From contig CAZNYM010000011.1 in NCBI GenBank assembly GCA_964577255.1, forward strand, positions 1-44,836: a stretch of DNA of 44,836 nt, given 5' to 3'. The notes below the pieces were generated by a model, which saw only the letters and a program-made list of their open reading frames with translations, did no database searches and was not told where the DNA came from. The DNA is from Micavibrio_C sp964577255. GTDB taxonomy: Bacteria; Pseudomonadota; Alphaproteobacteria; Micavibrionales; Micavibrionaceae. Each line of letters opens with the position of its first letter. Within the stretch, counting starts at the first letter, position 1. Made by a program: the position numbers and the translations under genes. This document shows positions 1-7,732 of this stretch, in pieces.

Positions 1-53
1 GCGAAGGCGGCCGCACAGTCGGCGCCGGCGTCGTTTCAAAAATTTTGAAGTAA
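1..53 (+). CDS. tuf: Elongation factor Tu, 3' end only
   Basis: Only the last 16 residues and a TAA stop at 51-53 lie in the window. The frame starting at base 3 reads EGGRTVGAGVVSKILK, which matches the conserved C-terminus of EF-Tu domain 3. EF-Tu carries aminoacyl-tRNA to the ribosome as a GTP complex. It stands 21 bp upstream of rpsJ, the usual tuf-S10 order of proteobacterial str/S10 clusters, so the S10 cluster probably reads on from tuf. The rest of the gene lies outside the window. Confidence 0.9.
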   Translation, partial: EGGRTVGAGVVSKILK

Positions 54-74
54 GGGTATCCGAGGTAAAGAACC

Positions 75-404
75 ATGGACACGCAAGTTATCCGCATCCG
101 CCTGAAAGCGTTTGATCACAGAGTCCTGGATCAATCGAGTTCAGAGATTATCAATACGGCCAAACGCACCGGCGCGCGCGTGCGCGGTCCCGTGCCGCTG
201 CCGACGCGGATCGAGCGTTTCACCGTGCTGCGCAGCCCGCACATCGACAAGAAGTCAATGGACGCGTTCGAAGTGCGGACCCACAAGCGTGTCCTGGATA
301 TCATCGATCCGACGCCCAACACGGTCGAGCAGCTGATGAAGTTGGATCTGCCGGCGGGGGTCGATGTCGAGATCAAGATCATGGACCAGGCCATGGCGGC
401 CTGA
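75..404 (+). CDS. rpsJ: 30S ribosomal protein S10
   Basis: This is S10 (NusE), a 30S head protein that also pairs with NusB in transcription antitermination. The 109-residue product has the family hallmarks IRIRLKAFDHRVLD near the N-terminus, the GPVPLPTR loop at about residues 38-45 and the RTHKRVLDI segment. It is a few residues longer than the usual 102-103 because of the short MDQAMAA end. A GAGG at 61-64 precedes the ATG. It is the first complete gene of the S10 cluster, 24 bp before rplC. Confidence 0.97.
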   Translation: MDTQVIRIRLKAFDHRVLDQSSSEIINTAKRTGARVRGPVPLPTRIERFTVLRSPHIDKKSMDAFEVRTHKRVLDIIDPTPNTVEQLMKLDLPAGVDVEIKIMDQAMAA

Positions 405-428
405 GGCCACAGACAAGGATAGAAGAAC

Positions 429-1175
429 ATGAGAACCGGACTGATTGCACGCAAGGAAGGGATGACCCGCGTATTCGACGCCGAAGGGCGCCAGGTCCCC
501 GTCACCGTGCTAAAACTCGATAACTGCCAGGTCGTGGGCGTGCGCACCCAGGAAAAAGACGGCTATGTCGCCGTTCAGCTGGGCGCTGGTACGGCCCGTG
601 TCAAAAGCGTGGCAAAGGCCCAGCGCGGCAGCTATGCCAAGGCCAAAGTCGAGCCCAAGCAGAAAGTCGCCGAGTTTCGCGTCTCGCCCGAGAACATGCT
701 GGAAGTCGGGGCCGAGCTGTCGGTCAACCATTTCCTGCCGGGACAGTTCGTCGACGTGACGGGCATCAGCATCGGTAAAGGTTTCGCCGGCGCCATGAAG
801 CGCTGGAACTTCGGAGGCCTGCGCGCCACCCACGGCGTGTCCGTGTCCCACCGCTCGCACGGTTCGACCGGTCAGCGCCAGGATCCGGGCCGAGTGTTCA
901 AGAACAAGAAAATGGCCGGTCATCTTGGCGACGAGCAGGTCACCACACAGAACCTGCGCGTGGTCGCGGTCGACGCCGACGACAGCCTGATCCTGGTCGA
1001 AGGCTCCGTTCCCGGTTCCGATCAGGGCTGGATCCTGATCAGCGACGCCGTGAAAAAGCCCGCGCCCAAGGATGCACCCAAGCCCGCTGGCCTCAAGAGC
1101 GCCGCCGCACCGGCTGCTACCTCCTCTGCCGAAGCGCCGGCTGCTGAACAACCCGCTCCCGAGCAACAAGGGTGA
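429..1175 (+). CDS. rplC: 50S ribosomal protein L3, with C-terminal low-complexity tail
   Basis: L3 starts 50S assembly and reaches toward the peptidyl transferase centre. The start MRTGLIARKEGMTR and the loop GSTGQRQDPGRVFKNKKMAGH are diagnostic; the glutamine after GSTG is the position methylated by PrmB in E. coli. At 248 residues it is about 40 longer than the family norm. The excess is an Ala/Pro/Lys-rich tail from about residue 208 (about 1050-1172). The stop is 5 bp before the preferred rplD start. Confidence 0.97.
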   Translation: MRTGLIARKEGMTRVFDAEGRQVPVTVLKLDNCQVVGVRTQEKDGYVAVQLGAGTARVKSVAKAQRGSYAKAKVEPKQKVAEFRVSPENMLEVGAELSVNHFLPGQFVDVTGISIGKGFAGAMKRWNFGGLRATHGVSVSHRSHGSTGQRQDPGRVFKNKKMAGHLGDEQVTTQNLRVVAVDADDSLILVEGSVPGSDQGWILISDAVKKPAPKDAPKPAGLKSAAAPAATSSAEAPAAEQPAPEQQG

Positions 1176-1180
1176 TGACG

Positions 1181-1804
1181 ATGAAAGTGTCCGTTAAAAA
1201 TCTTGAAAACAAGGAAGTCGGCCAGGCCGACCTCGCCGATGCTATCTTCGGTGTGGAAGTGCGCGCCGATGTCCTGCACCGCATGGTTCATTATCAGCTG
1301 AACAAGCGCCGCGCCGGCACGCACGACACCAAGGAAATCGGTGAAGTCAGCGGCACGGGTAAAAAGCCCTTCTCGCAAAAAGGCACTGGCCGCGCCCGTC
1401 AGGGCTCGCTGCGCTCACCGCAATTCGTCGGCGGTGCCCAGATTTTCGGCCCCACGCCGCGCAGTCACGCCACCGACCTGCCGAAGAAGATCAAGGCTCT
1501 GGCGATGCGTATGGCGCTGTCGGAGAAAGCCAAAAGCGGCAAGCTGATCGTTCTGGATGACGCCAAGGCCAAGGATCACAAGACCAAGCCGATGGCGGGC
1601 GCGCTCAAGAAGATGGGCATTGAATCCGCCCTGATCGTGTGCGGCAAAAGCGTGGATGCGAATTTCGCCCGCGCCACCAGCAACATCCCGAAAATCGACG
1701 TATTGCCCAGCCAGGGCGCGAATGTTTACGACATCCTGCGCCGCGACACGCTGGTTTTGACCAAAGACGCCGTCAGCGAGCTGACGGAACGTCTGAAAGA
1801 TTAA
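1181..1804 (+). CDS. rplD: 50S ribosomal protein L4
   Basis: L4 binds 23S rRNA and sends an extended loop into the exit tunnel; in E. coli it also represses the S10 operon. The protein shows RRAGTHDTKEIGEVSGTGKKPFSQKGTGRARQGS in segments, ending in the tunnel-loop motif QKGTGRARQGSLRSPQF. I chose ATG 1181 (MKVSVKNLENKEVG, 207 residues) because alphaproteobacterial L4 begins MKV and the AAGG at 1168-1171 is well spaced from it. ATG 1175, sharing a base with the rplC stop, is possible but its SD spacing is too short. Confidence 0.96.
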   Translation: MKVSVKNLENKEVGQADLADAIFGVEVRADVLHRMVHYQLNKRRAGTHDTKEIGEVSGTGKKPFSQKGTGRARQGSLRSPQFVGGAQIFGPTPRSHATDLPKKIKALAMRMALSEKAKSGKLIVLDDAKAKDHKTKPMAGALKKMGIESALIVCGKSVDANFARATSNIPKIDVLPSQGANVYDILRRDTLVLTKDAVSELTERLKD

Positions 1805-1823
1805 GGTTTAAGGAGCGCGCATC

Positions 1824-2150
1824 ATGGCGACGAAAGCGAAGAAAGACGAAAAGAAAGCCGCGGCCCCGTGGATGTACGACATGATCCGCCGCCCGGTGAT
1901 CACCGAGAAATCGACCCTGGGCTCGCAGAATTCCCAGGTCACGTTCCTGGTGCCGCTGACGGCGCGCAAGCCTGACATCCGCACGGCGGTCGAGACGCTG
2001 TTCGGCGTCAAGGTCACCGCAGTCAACACCCTGATCCACAAGGGCAAGACCAAAGGGGTCAAGGGCCGCCGCGTGTTCCGCAGCGATGCTAAAAAAGCGA
2101 TCGTGACGCTGAAAGACGGTCAGACGATCGATATCGCGACTGGCGCTTGA
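1824..2150 (+). CDS. rplW: 50S ribosomal protein L23
   Basis: L23 lies at the exit-tunnel rim, where trigger factor and SRP dock. The 108-residue product has the conserved block RRPVITEKSTL near residues 21-31 and the FGVKVTAVNTL segment that contacts 23S rRNA. The first 14 residues are Lys-rich and look like a short lineage extension. A GGAG at 1811-1814 precedes the ATG. It lies 19 bp after rplD and 44 bp before rplB, among the wider gaps in this cluster. Confidence 0.96.
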   Translation: MATKAKKDEKKAAAPWMYDMIRRPVITEKSTLGSQNSQVTFLVPLTARKPDIRTAVETLFGVKVTAVNTLIHKGKTKGVKGRRVFRSDAKKAIVTLKDGQTIDIATGA

Positions 2151-2194
2151 TGAGACAGGATAAGAATTAGGACGTTTGAGGAAAGGTTAAACCG

Positions 2195-3010
2195 ATGGCA
2201 CTCAAGACTTTTAGGCCGATCACGCCCGCGCAACGCCATCTTGTGGTCGTTGATCGTTCCGAGCTGTGGAAAGGCGGGCCCGAGCGCGCGCTGACCGAAG
2301 GTCAGACCAGCAAGGGTGGCCGCAACAACCATGGCCGCACCACTGTGCGTTTCCGCGGTGGCGGGGCGAAGCACCGGTATCGCATCATCGACTGGAAGCG
2401 CCGCAAGTGGGATGTCGAAGGCACGGTCGAACGCCTGGAATACGACCCCAACCGCACCGCGTTCATCGCGCTCGTCTCCTATAAAGACGGCGAGAAGGCT
2501 TACATCCTGGCGCCGCAGCGCTTGAGCGTAGGCGATAAGGTCATCGCCGGCGAAAAAGCCGACGTCAAGCCGGGCAACGCGATGATGCTCAAGAACATGC
2601 CCGTCGGCACCATCATTCACAATATCGAGATGAAGGCCGGCAAGGGCGGGCAGCTGTGCCGCTCCGCCGGCACCTACGGCCAGCTGGTCGGCCGCGATCA
2701 GGGCTACGCCCAGATCAAGCTGGCCTCGGGCGAGCTGCGTGTAGTGCGCCAGGACTGCATGGCCAGCGTCGGCGCCGTGTCGAACCCCGATCACATGAAC
2801 GAAGTCGTCGGCAAAGCCGGCCGCAGCCGCCACAAAGGCCGCCGCCCGCACAACCGCGGCATCACCATGAACCCGGTCGATCACCCGAACGGCGGCCGCA
2901 CCAAGGGCGGCAAGCACTGGGCTTCGCCGACCGGCGTCAACGCCAAAGGTTTCAAAACGCGCAACAACAAAGCCACGGATCGCTTCATCATCCGTCGCAA
3001 GAAGAAGTAA
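2195..3010 (+). CDS. rplB: 50S ribosomal protein L2, with unusual PTC-proximal loop
   Basis: L2 is needed for subunit joining and supports the peptidyl transferase centre. The 271-residue length, the GGRNNHGRTTVRFRGGG segment and the C-terminal KTRNNKATDRFIIRRKKK confirm the family. The loop that is usually DHPHGGGEG is DHPNGGRT here (residues 229-236, about 2879-2902). The Asp-His pair (D229, H230) is kept, but the second His is Asn and about three glycine/glutamate residues are missing. The codons read cleanly with no frameshift. Other conserved regions look normal, so I take it as the functional L2 gene. Confidence 0.96.
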   Translation: MALKTFRPITPAQRHLVVVDRSELWKGGPERALTEGQTSKGGRNNHGRTTVRFRGGGAKHRYRIIDWKRRKWDVEGTVERLEYDPNRTAFIALVSYKDGEKAYILAPQRLSVGDKVIAGEKADVKPGNAMMLKNMPVGTIIHNIEMKAGKGGQLCRSAGTYGQLVGRDQGYAQIKLASGELRVVRQDCMASVGAVSNPDHMNEVVGKAGRSRHKGRRPHNRGITMNPVDHPNGGRTKGGKHWASPTGVNAKGFKTRNNKATDRFIIRRKKK

Positions 3011-3035
3011 GGTTTTAAGAAGAGGTTTATAGACT

Positions 3036-3317
3036 ATGGCACGCAGTGTTTGGAAAGGCCCGTTCGTTGACCGTCATCTGCTCAAAAAAGTCGAGCAGGT
3101 GCGTCAGGCCGTCAAAAAAGAAGTGATCAAGACCTGGTCGCGCCGTTCGACGATCCTGCCGAACTTCGTGGGCCTCACCTTCGGCGTGCATAACGGCCGT
3201 AAATTTATCCCGGTTCTCGTGACCGACCAGATGATTGGCCACAAGCTCGGCGAATTCGCGCCCACGCGCACGTTCGGCGGCCACACCCCCGCCGACAAAA
3301 AGGCAGAGTCGAAATAA
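3036..3317 (+). CDS. rpsS: 30S ribosomal protein S19
   Basis: S19 binds the 30S head next to S13 and contacts the A-site finger bridge. The 93-residue product begins MARSVWKGPFVD and carries the conserved TWSRRSTILPNFVGLTFGVHNGRKF block and the GHKLGEFAPTRTF end segment (given here in parts of the family signature). Length is standard. It starts 25 bp after rplB, with AGAGG at 3021-3025 as a likely SD, and sits 13 bp before the preferred rplV start. Confidence 0.97.
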   Translation: MARSVWKGPFVDRHLLKKVEQVRQAVKKEVIKTWSRRSTILPNFVGLTFGVHNGRKFIPVLVTDQMIGHKLGEFAPTRTFGGHTPADKKAESK

Positions 3318-3330
3318 AAGGTAGATGACG

Positions 3331-3783
3331 ATGGCACAGGCAGCAAGAAAACCGCAGGCGGAGCAAAAAGCCCGCAAAACCGCCCCGAAAAAGGCACCGG
3401 TGAAGGACGCCGCGAAGAAGGCGCCGGTTCCGGCCACCGACGGCCAGTCCGTGCGCGCCTACGCGAAATATCTGCGTTCCAGCCCGCGCAAGCTGAACCT
3501 GGTGGCGGAGATGATCCGCGGCAAGGCCTGCAGCAAGGCGCTCGTGGATCTCGATTTCTGCGCCCGCCGCATCGCGGTCGACGTGAAAAAAGTTCTGCAG
3601 TCGGCTGTCGCCAACGCCGAGAATAACCACAACCTGGATGTCGACCGCCTCTATGTTTCGGAAGCGACCGTCGGCCGGGCCGTGAAGATGAAACGCTGGC
3701 ATACGCGCGGCCGCGGCCGCTCGGCGCCGGTTGTCAAGGAATTCAGCCGCCTGACGATCGTCGTCAGAGAGCGTCAAGCATAA
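3331..3783 (+). CDS. rplV: 50S ribosomal protein L22, with N-terminal extension
   Basis: L22 binds all 23S domains and its hairpin lines the exit tunnel. The conserved core starts near residue 38 (SVRAYAKYLRSSPRKLNLVAEMIRG) and ends SRLTIVVRERQA. The hairpin tip KRWHTRGRGRSAPV is present. The first 36 residues are a Lys/Ala/Pro-rich extension absent from most bacterial L22. ATG 3331 is chosen over ATG 3325 because of spacing from the AAGG at 3318-3321. The product is 150 residues against a usual 110-125. Confidence 0.96.
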   Translation: MAQAARKPQAEQKARKTAPKKAPVKDAAKKAPVPATDGQSVRAYAKYLRSSPRKLNLVAEMIRGKACSKALVDLDFCARRIAVDVKKVLQSAVANAENNHNLDVDRLYVSEATVGRAVKMKRWHTRGRGRSAPVVKEFSRLTIVVRERQA

Positions 3784-3801
3784 GGAATTTAAGGAGCGAT
3801 C

Positions 3802-4491
3802 ATGGGTCAGAAGGTTAATCCAATCGGTTTGCGCGTCGGCATCAACAGAACGTGGGATTCCCGCTGGTTCTCCGACCGTCATTACGCCGACAGGCTGGTG
3901 GCGGATCTGAAACTGCGCGACTACGTCAAGGATCGCCTGAAAGCCGCCGGGATCAGCCGCGTGATCATTGAACGCGCCGCCCAGAACACCAAAGTCACGG
4001 TTCACACCGCGCGTCCGGGCGTCATCATCGGCAAAAAAGGCGCCGACATTGAAAAACTGCGCAAGGACCTCTCCACCCGTGCCGGCAGCGACGTGGCACT
4101 GAACATCATCGAAATCCGCAAACCGGAGATCGACGCGCAACTGGTTTCCGAAGGCATCGCGCAGCAGCTCGAGCGCCGCGTGTCCTTCCGCCGTGCAATG
4201 AAACGCTCGGTGCAAAGCGCGCTGCGTCTGGGCGCTCTGGGCATCCGGGTCAACGTTTCGGGCCGCCTGGGCGGCGCCGACATCGCCCGCACCGAATGGT
4301 ACCGCGAGGGCCGCGTGCCCCTGCACACGCTGCGCGCCGACCTGGATTACGGCTTCTCCGAAGCCCTGACCACCTACGGCATCATCGGCGTGAAAGTCTG
4401 GATTTACAAAGGCGACATCATGGACCACGACCCGATGGCCCGCGACAAGCGCCTGACCGAACGCGAAGGCGGCATGCCGCGCAACCAGTGA
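3802..4491 (+). CDS. rpsC: 30S ribosomal protein S3
   Basis: S3 forms the mRNA entry tunnel and, with S4 and S5, the ribosomal helicase. The 229-residue product begins MGQKVNPIGLRVG, has the KH-domain GxxG loop in PGVIIGKKGADIEKLR (about residues 72-87) and the C-terminal domain ending in YGIIGVKVWIYKGDI. AAGGAG at 3791-3796 precedes the ATG. Length and motif order are normal. Confidence 0.97.
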   Translation: MGQKVNPIGLRVGINRTWDSRWFSDRHYADRLVADLKLRDYVKDRLKAAGISRVIIERAAQNTKVTVHTARPGVIIGKKGADIEKLRKDLSTRAGSDVALNIIEIRKPEIDAQLVSEGIAQQLERRVSFRRAMKRSVQSALRLGALGIRVNVSGRLGGADIARTEWYREGRVPLHTLRADLDYGFSEALTTYGIIGVKVWIYKGDIMDHDPMARDKRLTEREGGMPRNQ

Positions 4492-4526
4492 TTTGTGAGT
4501 TGAACGAAGAATAGAACGAGAGAAAA

Positions 4527-4946
4527 ATGTTACAGCCGAAACGCTCGAAATTCCGCAAACAGCATAAAGGCCGCATTCACGGGAATGCCAAGGGCGGCGC
4601 CACGCTCGCTTTCGGCGCCTACGGTCTCAAAGCCATGGCGCCCGAGCGCATCACTGCGCGCCAGATCGAAGCGGCCCGCCGCGCGATCACGCGTCATATG
4701 AAGCGTCAGGGCAAGGTCTGGATCCGCGTATTCCCCGATGTACCGGTGTCGAAAAAGCCGCTCGAGGTCCGCATGGGCTCCGGTAAAGGCTCGCCCGAAT
4801 TCTATGTGTGCCGCGTCAAGCCCGGCCGCATCATGTTCGAGCTCGACGGCATCCCCGAAACCGTGGCCCGCGAAGCGCTGGCCCTGGCTGCCGCCAAGCT
4901 GCCGATCCCAACCCGTTTCATTGCCCGCATCGCTGGACAACAGTAA
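4527..4946 (+). CDS. rplP: 50S ribosomal protein L16
   Basis: L16 sits by the A-site tRNA elbow and organises the peptidyl transferase region. The 139-residue product starts MLQPKRSKFRKQHKGR and includes the conserved WIRVFPDVPVSKKP and RMGSGKGSPEFYV elements; the latter contacts the centre. Its length is typical. The gene is 35 bp after rpsC, with GAGAG before the ATG, and 21 bp before rpmC. Confidence 0.97.
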   Translation: MLQPKRSKFRKQHKGRIHGNAKGGATLAFGAYGLKAMAPERITARQIEAARRAITRHMKRQGKVWIRVFPDVPVSKKPLEVRMGSGKGSPEFYVCRVKPGRIMFELDGIPETVAREALALAAAKLPIPTRFIARIAGQQ

Positions 4947-4967
4947 GAGAATTTTAAGGAGACCGCC

Positions 4968-5216
4968 ATGAAAGCGGAAGAACTGAAAACGAAAACGGCC
5001 GACGAACTGAAAAAGATGCTTCTCGACATGAAGAAGGAGCAATTCGGCTTGCGTCTGCGCAAAGTGCAGGGCCAGCTGGAAAACCCGGTTCAGGTCCGTC
5101 TGCTGCGCCGTAACATCGCCCGCGTGCAGACGGCGCTCGGCAACGCCGCATCGTCGGCTAAAGCGCCGGTTGCCGCCAAGAAGACCGCGCCCAAAACCAA
5201 AAAGGCCAAGGCCTGA
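4968..5216 (+). CDS. rpmC: 50S ribosomal protein L29, with C-terminal tail
   Basis: L29 sits next to L23 at the tunnel exit. The helical-hairpin core MKAEELKTKTADELKKMLLD and the block FGLRLRKVQGQLENPVQVR are clear. After about residue 60 the protein continues with an Ala/Lys/Pro-rich tail of roughly 20 residues (about 5151-5213), giving 82 residues against the usual 63-70. TAAGGAG at 4955-4961 is the SD. The tail belongs to a pattern shared by several ribosomal proteins in this window. Confidence 0.95.
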   Translation: MKAEELKTKTADELKKMLLDMKKEQFGLRLRKVQGQLENPVQVRLLRRNIARVQTALGNAASSAKAPVAAKKTAPKTKKAKA

Positions 5217-5241
5217 GCAAAGGATATAGGAGAAGAGAAAA

Positions 5242-5619
5242 ATGCCCCGCCGCGTTCTTGAAGGTGTCGTCGTCAGCGACAAGATGGATAAGACAGTGAC
5301 CGTTCTGGTCGAGCGCCGTTTTATGCATCCGGTGTACAAAAAGTACGTCCGCAAATCGGACAAATACGCCGCGCACGACGAAACCAACGCCTGCAAGGAA
5401 GGCGACAAGGTGCAGATCCAGGAATGCCGTCCGCTGTCCAAGCGCAAGCGCTGGATGGTGCTGACGGGCGGCGCGCCCGCCGCACCCAAGCCGGTGAAGG
5501 CCAAAGCGCCGGCCCCGGCCGCCGCCGCAAAAGCGCCGAAAGCGCCCAAGGCTGAAAAGCCCGCCGCGCCCGCGAAAAAGCCGGCCGCCAAAAAAGAGAC
5601 GAAGAAGACCAAGGAATAA
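5242..5619 (+). CDS. rpsQ: 30S ribosomal protein S17, with long C-terminal tail
   Basis: S17 is an early-binding 16S rRNA protein with an OB fold. The core begins MPRRVLEGVVVSDKMDKTVTV and holds the conserved HPVYKKYVRKSDKY and KEGDKVQIQECRPLSKRKRW elements up to about residue 74. The remaining 50 residues are almost only Ala, Pro and Lys (about 5467-5616), so the product is 125 residues instead of about 80-85. AGGAGAAG before the ATG is a good SD. There is no frame disruption. Confidence 0.95.
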   Translation: MPRRVLEGVVVSDKMDKTVTVLVERRFMHPVYKKYVRKSDKYAAHDETNACKEGDKVQIQECRPLSKRKRWMVLTGGAPAAPKPVKAKAPAPAAAAKAPKAPKAEKPAAPAKKPAAKKETKKTKE

Positions 5620-5653
5620 TACGGACCGCAGAAGAGATAAAAGGTAAGCGATC

Positions 5654-6019
5654 ATGATACAGATGGGAAGCAGGCTGGAAGTAGCCGATAACAGCGGAGC
5701 GCGCTCCGTGGAATGCATCAAGGTGCTGGGCGGCTCCAAGCGCAAGGTGGCCGGCATCGGCGACCTCATCGTCGTTAGCATCAAGGACGCGATCCCGCGC
5801 GGCCGCGTCAAGAAGGGCGAGGTTTACCGCGCCGTGATCGTGCGCACCGCGAATGGCATGCGCCGCGCGACGGGCGAACTGATCCGTTTCGACACCAATG
5901 CGGTCGTCCTGGTCAACAAGTCGGGCGAACCGATCGGCACCCGTATCTTCGGCCCGGTCACCCGCGAGCTGCGCAAGCTTTACATGAAAATCATTTCCCT
6001 GGCGCCGGAGGTGCTGTGA
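5654..6019 (+). CDS. rplN: 50S ribosomal protein L14
   Basis: L14 forms intersubunit bridge B8 and is the docking site of RsfS. The protein begins MIQMGSRLEVADNSGARSVECIKVLGG and ends FGPVTRELRKLYMKIISLAPEVL, both diagnostic. Its 121 residues match the usual length of 122. Its TGA stop shares one base with the rplX start (TGATG), so the two are probably translationally coupled. Confidence 0.97.
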   Translation: MIQMGSRLEVADNSGARSVECIKVLGGSKRKVAGIGDLIVVSIKDAIPRGRVKKGEVYRAVIVRTANGMRRATGELIRFDTNAVVLVNKSGEPIGTRIFGPVTRELRKLYMKIISLAPEVL

Positions 6020-6339
6020 TGGCTACCAAATTGAAAATTAAAAAGGGCGACCAAGTCGTCGTGCTCACCGGCAAGGACAAGGGCAAAAAAGGCGAAGTAT
6101 TGAAAGTACTGCCGCAGGAAATGCGCGTGCTGGTCAACGGTGTCAACGTAGCCGTCAAGCACAACAAGCCGACCCAGGCTTCGGCCGGCGGCATCGAGAA
6201 AAAAGAGCGCCCGATCCACATTTCCAACGTGGCTCTGGCTGACCCCAAGACCGGCAAGCCCTCGCGCGTCGGTTACAAACTACTCAAGGACGGCAAGAAA
6301 GTCCGTGTGGCGAAAAAATCGGGCGAGACCCTAGCCTAA
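6019..6339 (+). CDS. rplX: 50S ribosomal protein L24
   Basis: L24 helps to start 50S assembly and lies at the tunnel exit. The KOW motif is visible as KKGDQVVVLTGKDKGKKGEVLKV near residues 8-30, followed by NVAVKHNKPTQ and the HISNVALADP block. The ATG at 6019 overlaps the rplN stop by one base; GGAGG at 6007-6011 inside rplN is its SD. The product is 106 residues, a normal size. Confidence 0.97.
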   Translation: MATKLKIKKGDQVVVLTGKDKGKKGEVLKVLPQEMRVLVNGVNVAVKHNKPTQASAGGIEKKERPIHISNVALADPKTGKPSRVGYKLLKDGKKVRVAKKSGETLA

Positions 6340-6377
6340 TAAAGAAGAGATGATGAAGAAAGACGGATGCTAAGATC

Positions 6378-6938
6378 ATGACAGCAGCAAAAGCAAAACC
6401 GCGCTTCCAGCAGCGCTACGAAAAGGACCTCAAGCCGGCCCTGAAGAAGAAGTACGGCTACACGAGCGACATGCAGGTGCCGCGCCTGGAGAAGATCGTT
6501 CTCAACATCTGCGTAAAGGAAGCTGCACAGAACCGCGGCATCCTGGATCAGGTCGTCGAGGATATGTCCCGCATCGCCGGCCAGAAAGCGGTCAAAACCA
6601 CGGTCCGGAAGGCCAACGCCTCGTTCAAGATCCGTGAGGGCATGGCTATCGGCGCGCGCGTTACCCTGCGCGGTGTGCGCATGTACGAATTCCTCGATCG
6701 TCTGACCACGATCGCCATGCCGCGCATCCGGGACTTCCGCGGCATCAACGGCAAAAGCTTCGATGGCCGCGGCAACTACGCCTTGGGCATCAAGGAATAC
6801 ATCGTGTTCCCGGAAATCAGCTACGACAAAGTCGACAAGGTGCGCGGGATGGATATCATCATCTGCACGTCGGCGAAAACGGACGATGAAGCGCGCGAAT
6901 TGTTGCGCGGTTTCGATATGCCGTTCCGCAGCAATTAA
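6378..6938 (+). CDS. rplE: 50S ribosomal protein L5
   Basis: L5 binds 5S rRNA and the P-site tRNA elbow in the central protuberance. Diagnostic parts are the N-terminal RYEKDLKPALKKKYGY, the VRKANASFKIREGM loop, GARVTLRG, and the C-terminal segment DIIICTSAKTDDEARELLRGFDMPF. The 186-residue length is standard. It lies 38 bp after rplX and 29 bp before rpsN. Confidence 0.97.
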   Translation: MTAAKAKPRFQQRYEKDLKPALKKKYGYTSDMQVPRLEKIVLNICVKEAAQNRGILDQVVEDMSRIAGQKAVKTTVRKANASFKIREGMAIGARVTLRGVRMYEFLDRLTTIAMPRIRDFRGINGKSFDGRGNYALGIKEYIVFPEISYDKVDKVRGMDIIICTSAKTDDEARELLRGFDMPFRSN

Positions 6939-6967
6939 GAATTAGGTAAGGAAAGGACCCCTTAACA

Positions 6968-7273
6968 ATGGCCAAGATCTGTTCAGTCAATCGCAACAAC
7001 AAGCGCCGTAAGATGGTGAAGCAGGCCGCCGCGCGCCGCGCCAAGCTGAAGGCGATCATCGCCAACCGCAAGCTTTCGCCGGAGGAACGCTTTCAGGCGA
7101 CCCTCAAGCTGGCCGAAATGCCGCGCAACGGCGCAGCGATCCGCATCCGCAACCGCTGTGAGATGACGGGCCGCCCCCGCGGTCATTTCCGCAAGTTTAA
7201 ACTGTGCCGCAACGCCCTGCGCGAACTCGCGCAAGCGGGTCAGTTGCCCGGCGTGACGAAATCGAGCTGGTAA
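6968..7273 (+). CDS. rpsN: 30S ribosomal protein S14, zinc-free long form
   Basis: S14 sits in the 30S head near S3 and S10. The 101-residue product is the long form: it has the RNRCEMTGRPRGHFRKFKLCRNALRE block but only a degenerate Cys arrangement instead of the paired CxxC of the short zinc form. This is usual in alphaproteobacteria. The C-terminus ends LPGVTKSSW. AGGAAAGG at about 6949-6956 precedes the ATG. Confidence 0.96.
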   Translation: MAKICSVNRNNKRRKMVKQAAARRAKLKAIIANRKLSPEERFQATLKLAEMPRNGAAIRIRNRCEMTGRPRGHFRKFKLCRNALRELAQAGQLPGVTKSSW

Positions 7274-7291
7274 GGCAGGAGGATTTTTAAG

Positions 7292-7690
7292 ATGTCTATG
7301 AGCGATCCCTTGGCAGACATGTTGACCCGCATCCGTAACGGCCAGAAAGCCGGTATGGAAGTTGTCGATGTTCCCGCTTCTAAATTCAAGCAGGCCGTGC
7401 TCGAAGTGCTGGCCCGCGAAGGTTTTATCCGCAGCTTCAAACTGGTCGACCACGGCCAGGGCAAGAAGGATATCGCCATTGAACTGAAATACGACCAGGG
7501 CGTGCCCGTGATCGAAACGGTCAAGCGCATTTCCAAACCCGGCCGCCGCGTTTACACCGGCATGGCGGCCATGCCGCGTTTTTACAACGGCCTGGGTCTG
7601 ACGATCGTGTCCACGCCCCGCGGCGTGATGGCCGATCACGAAGCCCGCGAGCAGAACGTTGGTGGCGAGATTCTGTGCCAGGTGTTCTAA
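7292..7690 (+). CDS. rpsH: 30S ribosomal protein S8
   Basis: S8 binds helix 21 of 16S rRNA and in E. coli represses the spc operon. The product begins MSMSDPLADMLTRIRNGQ and ends in the conserved block STPRGVMADHEAREQNVGGEILCQVF. At 132 residues it has the normal length. AGGAGG at 7277-7282 gives a strong SD, one of the best in the cluster. Confidence 0.97.
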   Translation: MSMSDPLADMLTRIRNGQKAGMEVVDVPASKFKQAVLEVLAREGFIRSFKLVDHGQGKKDIAIELKYDQGVPVIETVKRISKPGRRVYTGMAAMPRFYNGLGLTIVSTPRGVMADHEAREQNVGGEILCQVF

Positions 7691-7732
7691 ACGGGACACC
7701 CGGCCGTATTGAGATAGAAAGAGGACAATAAA

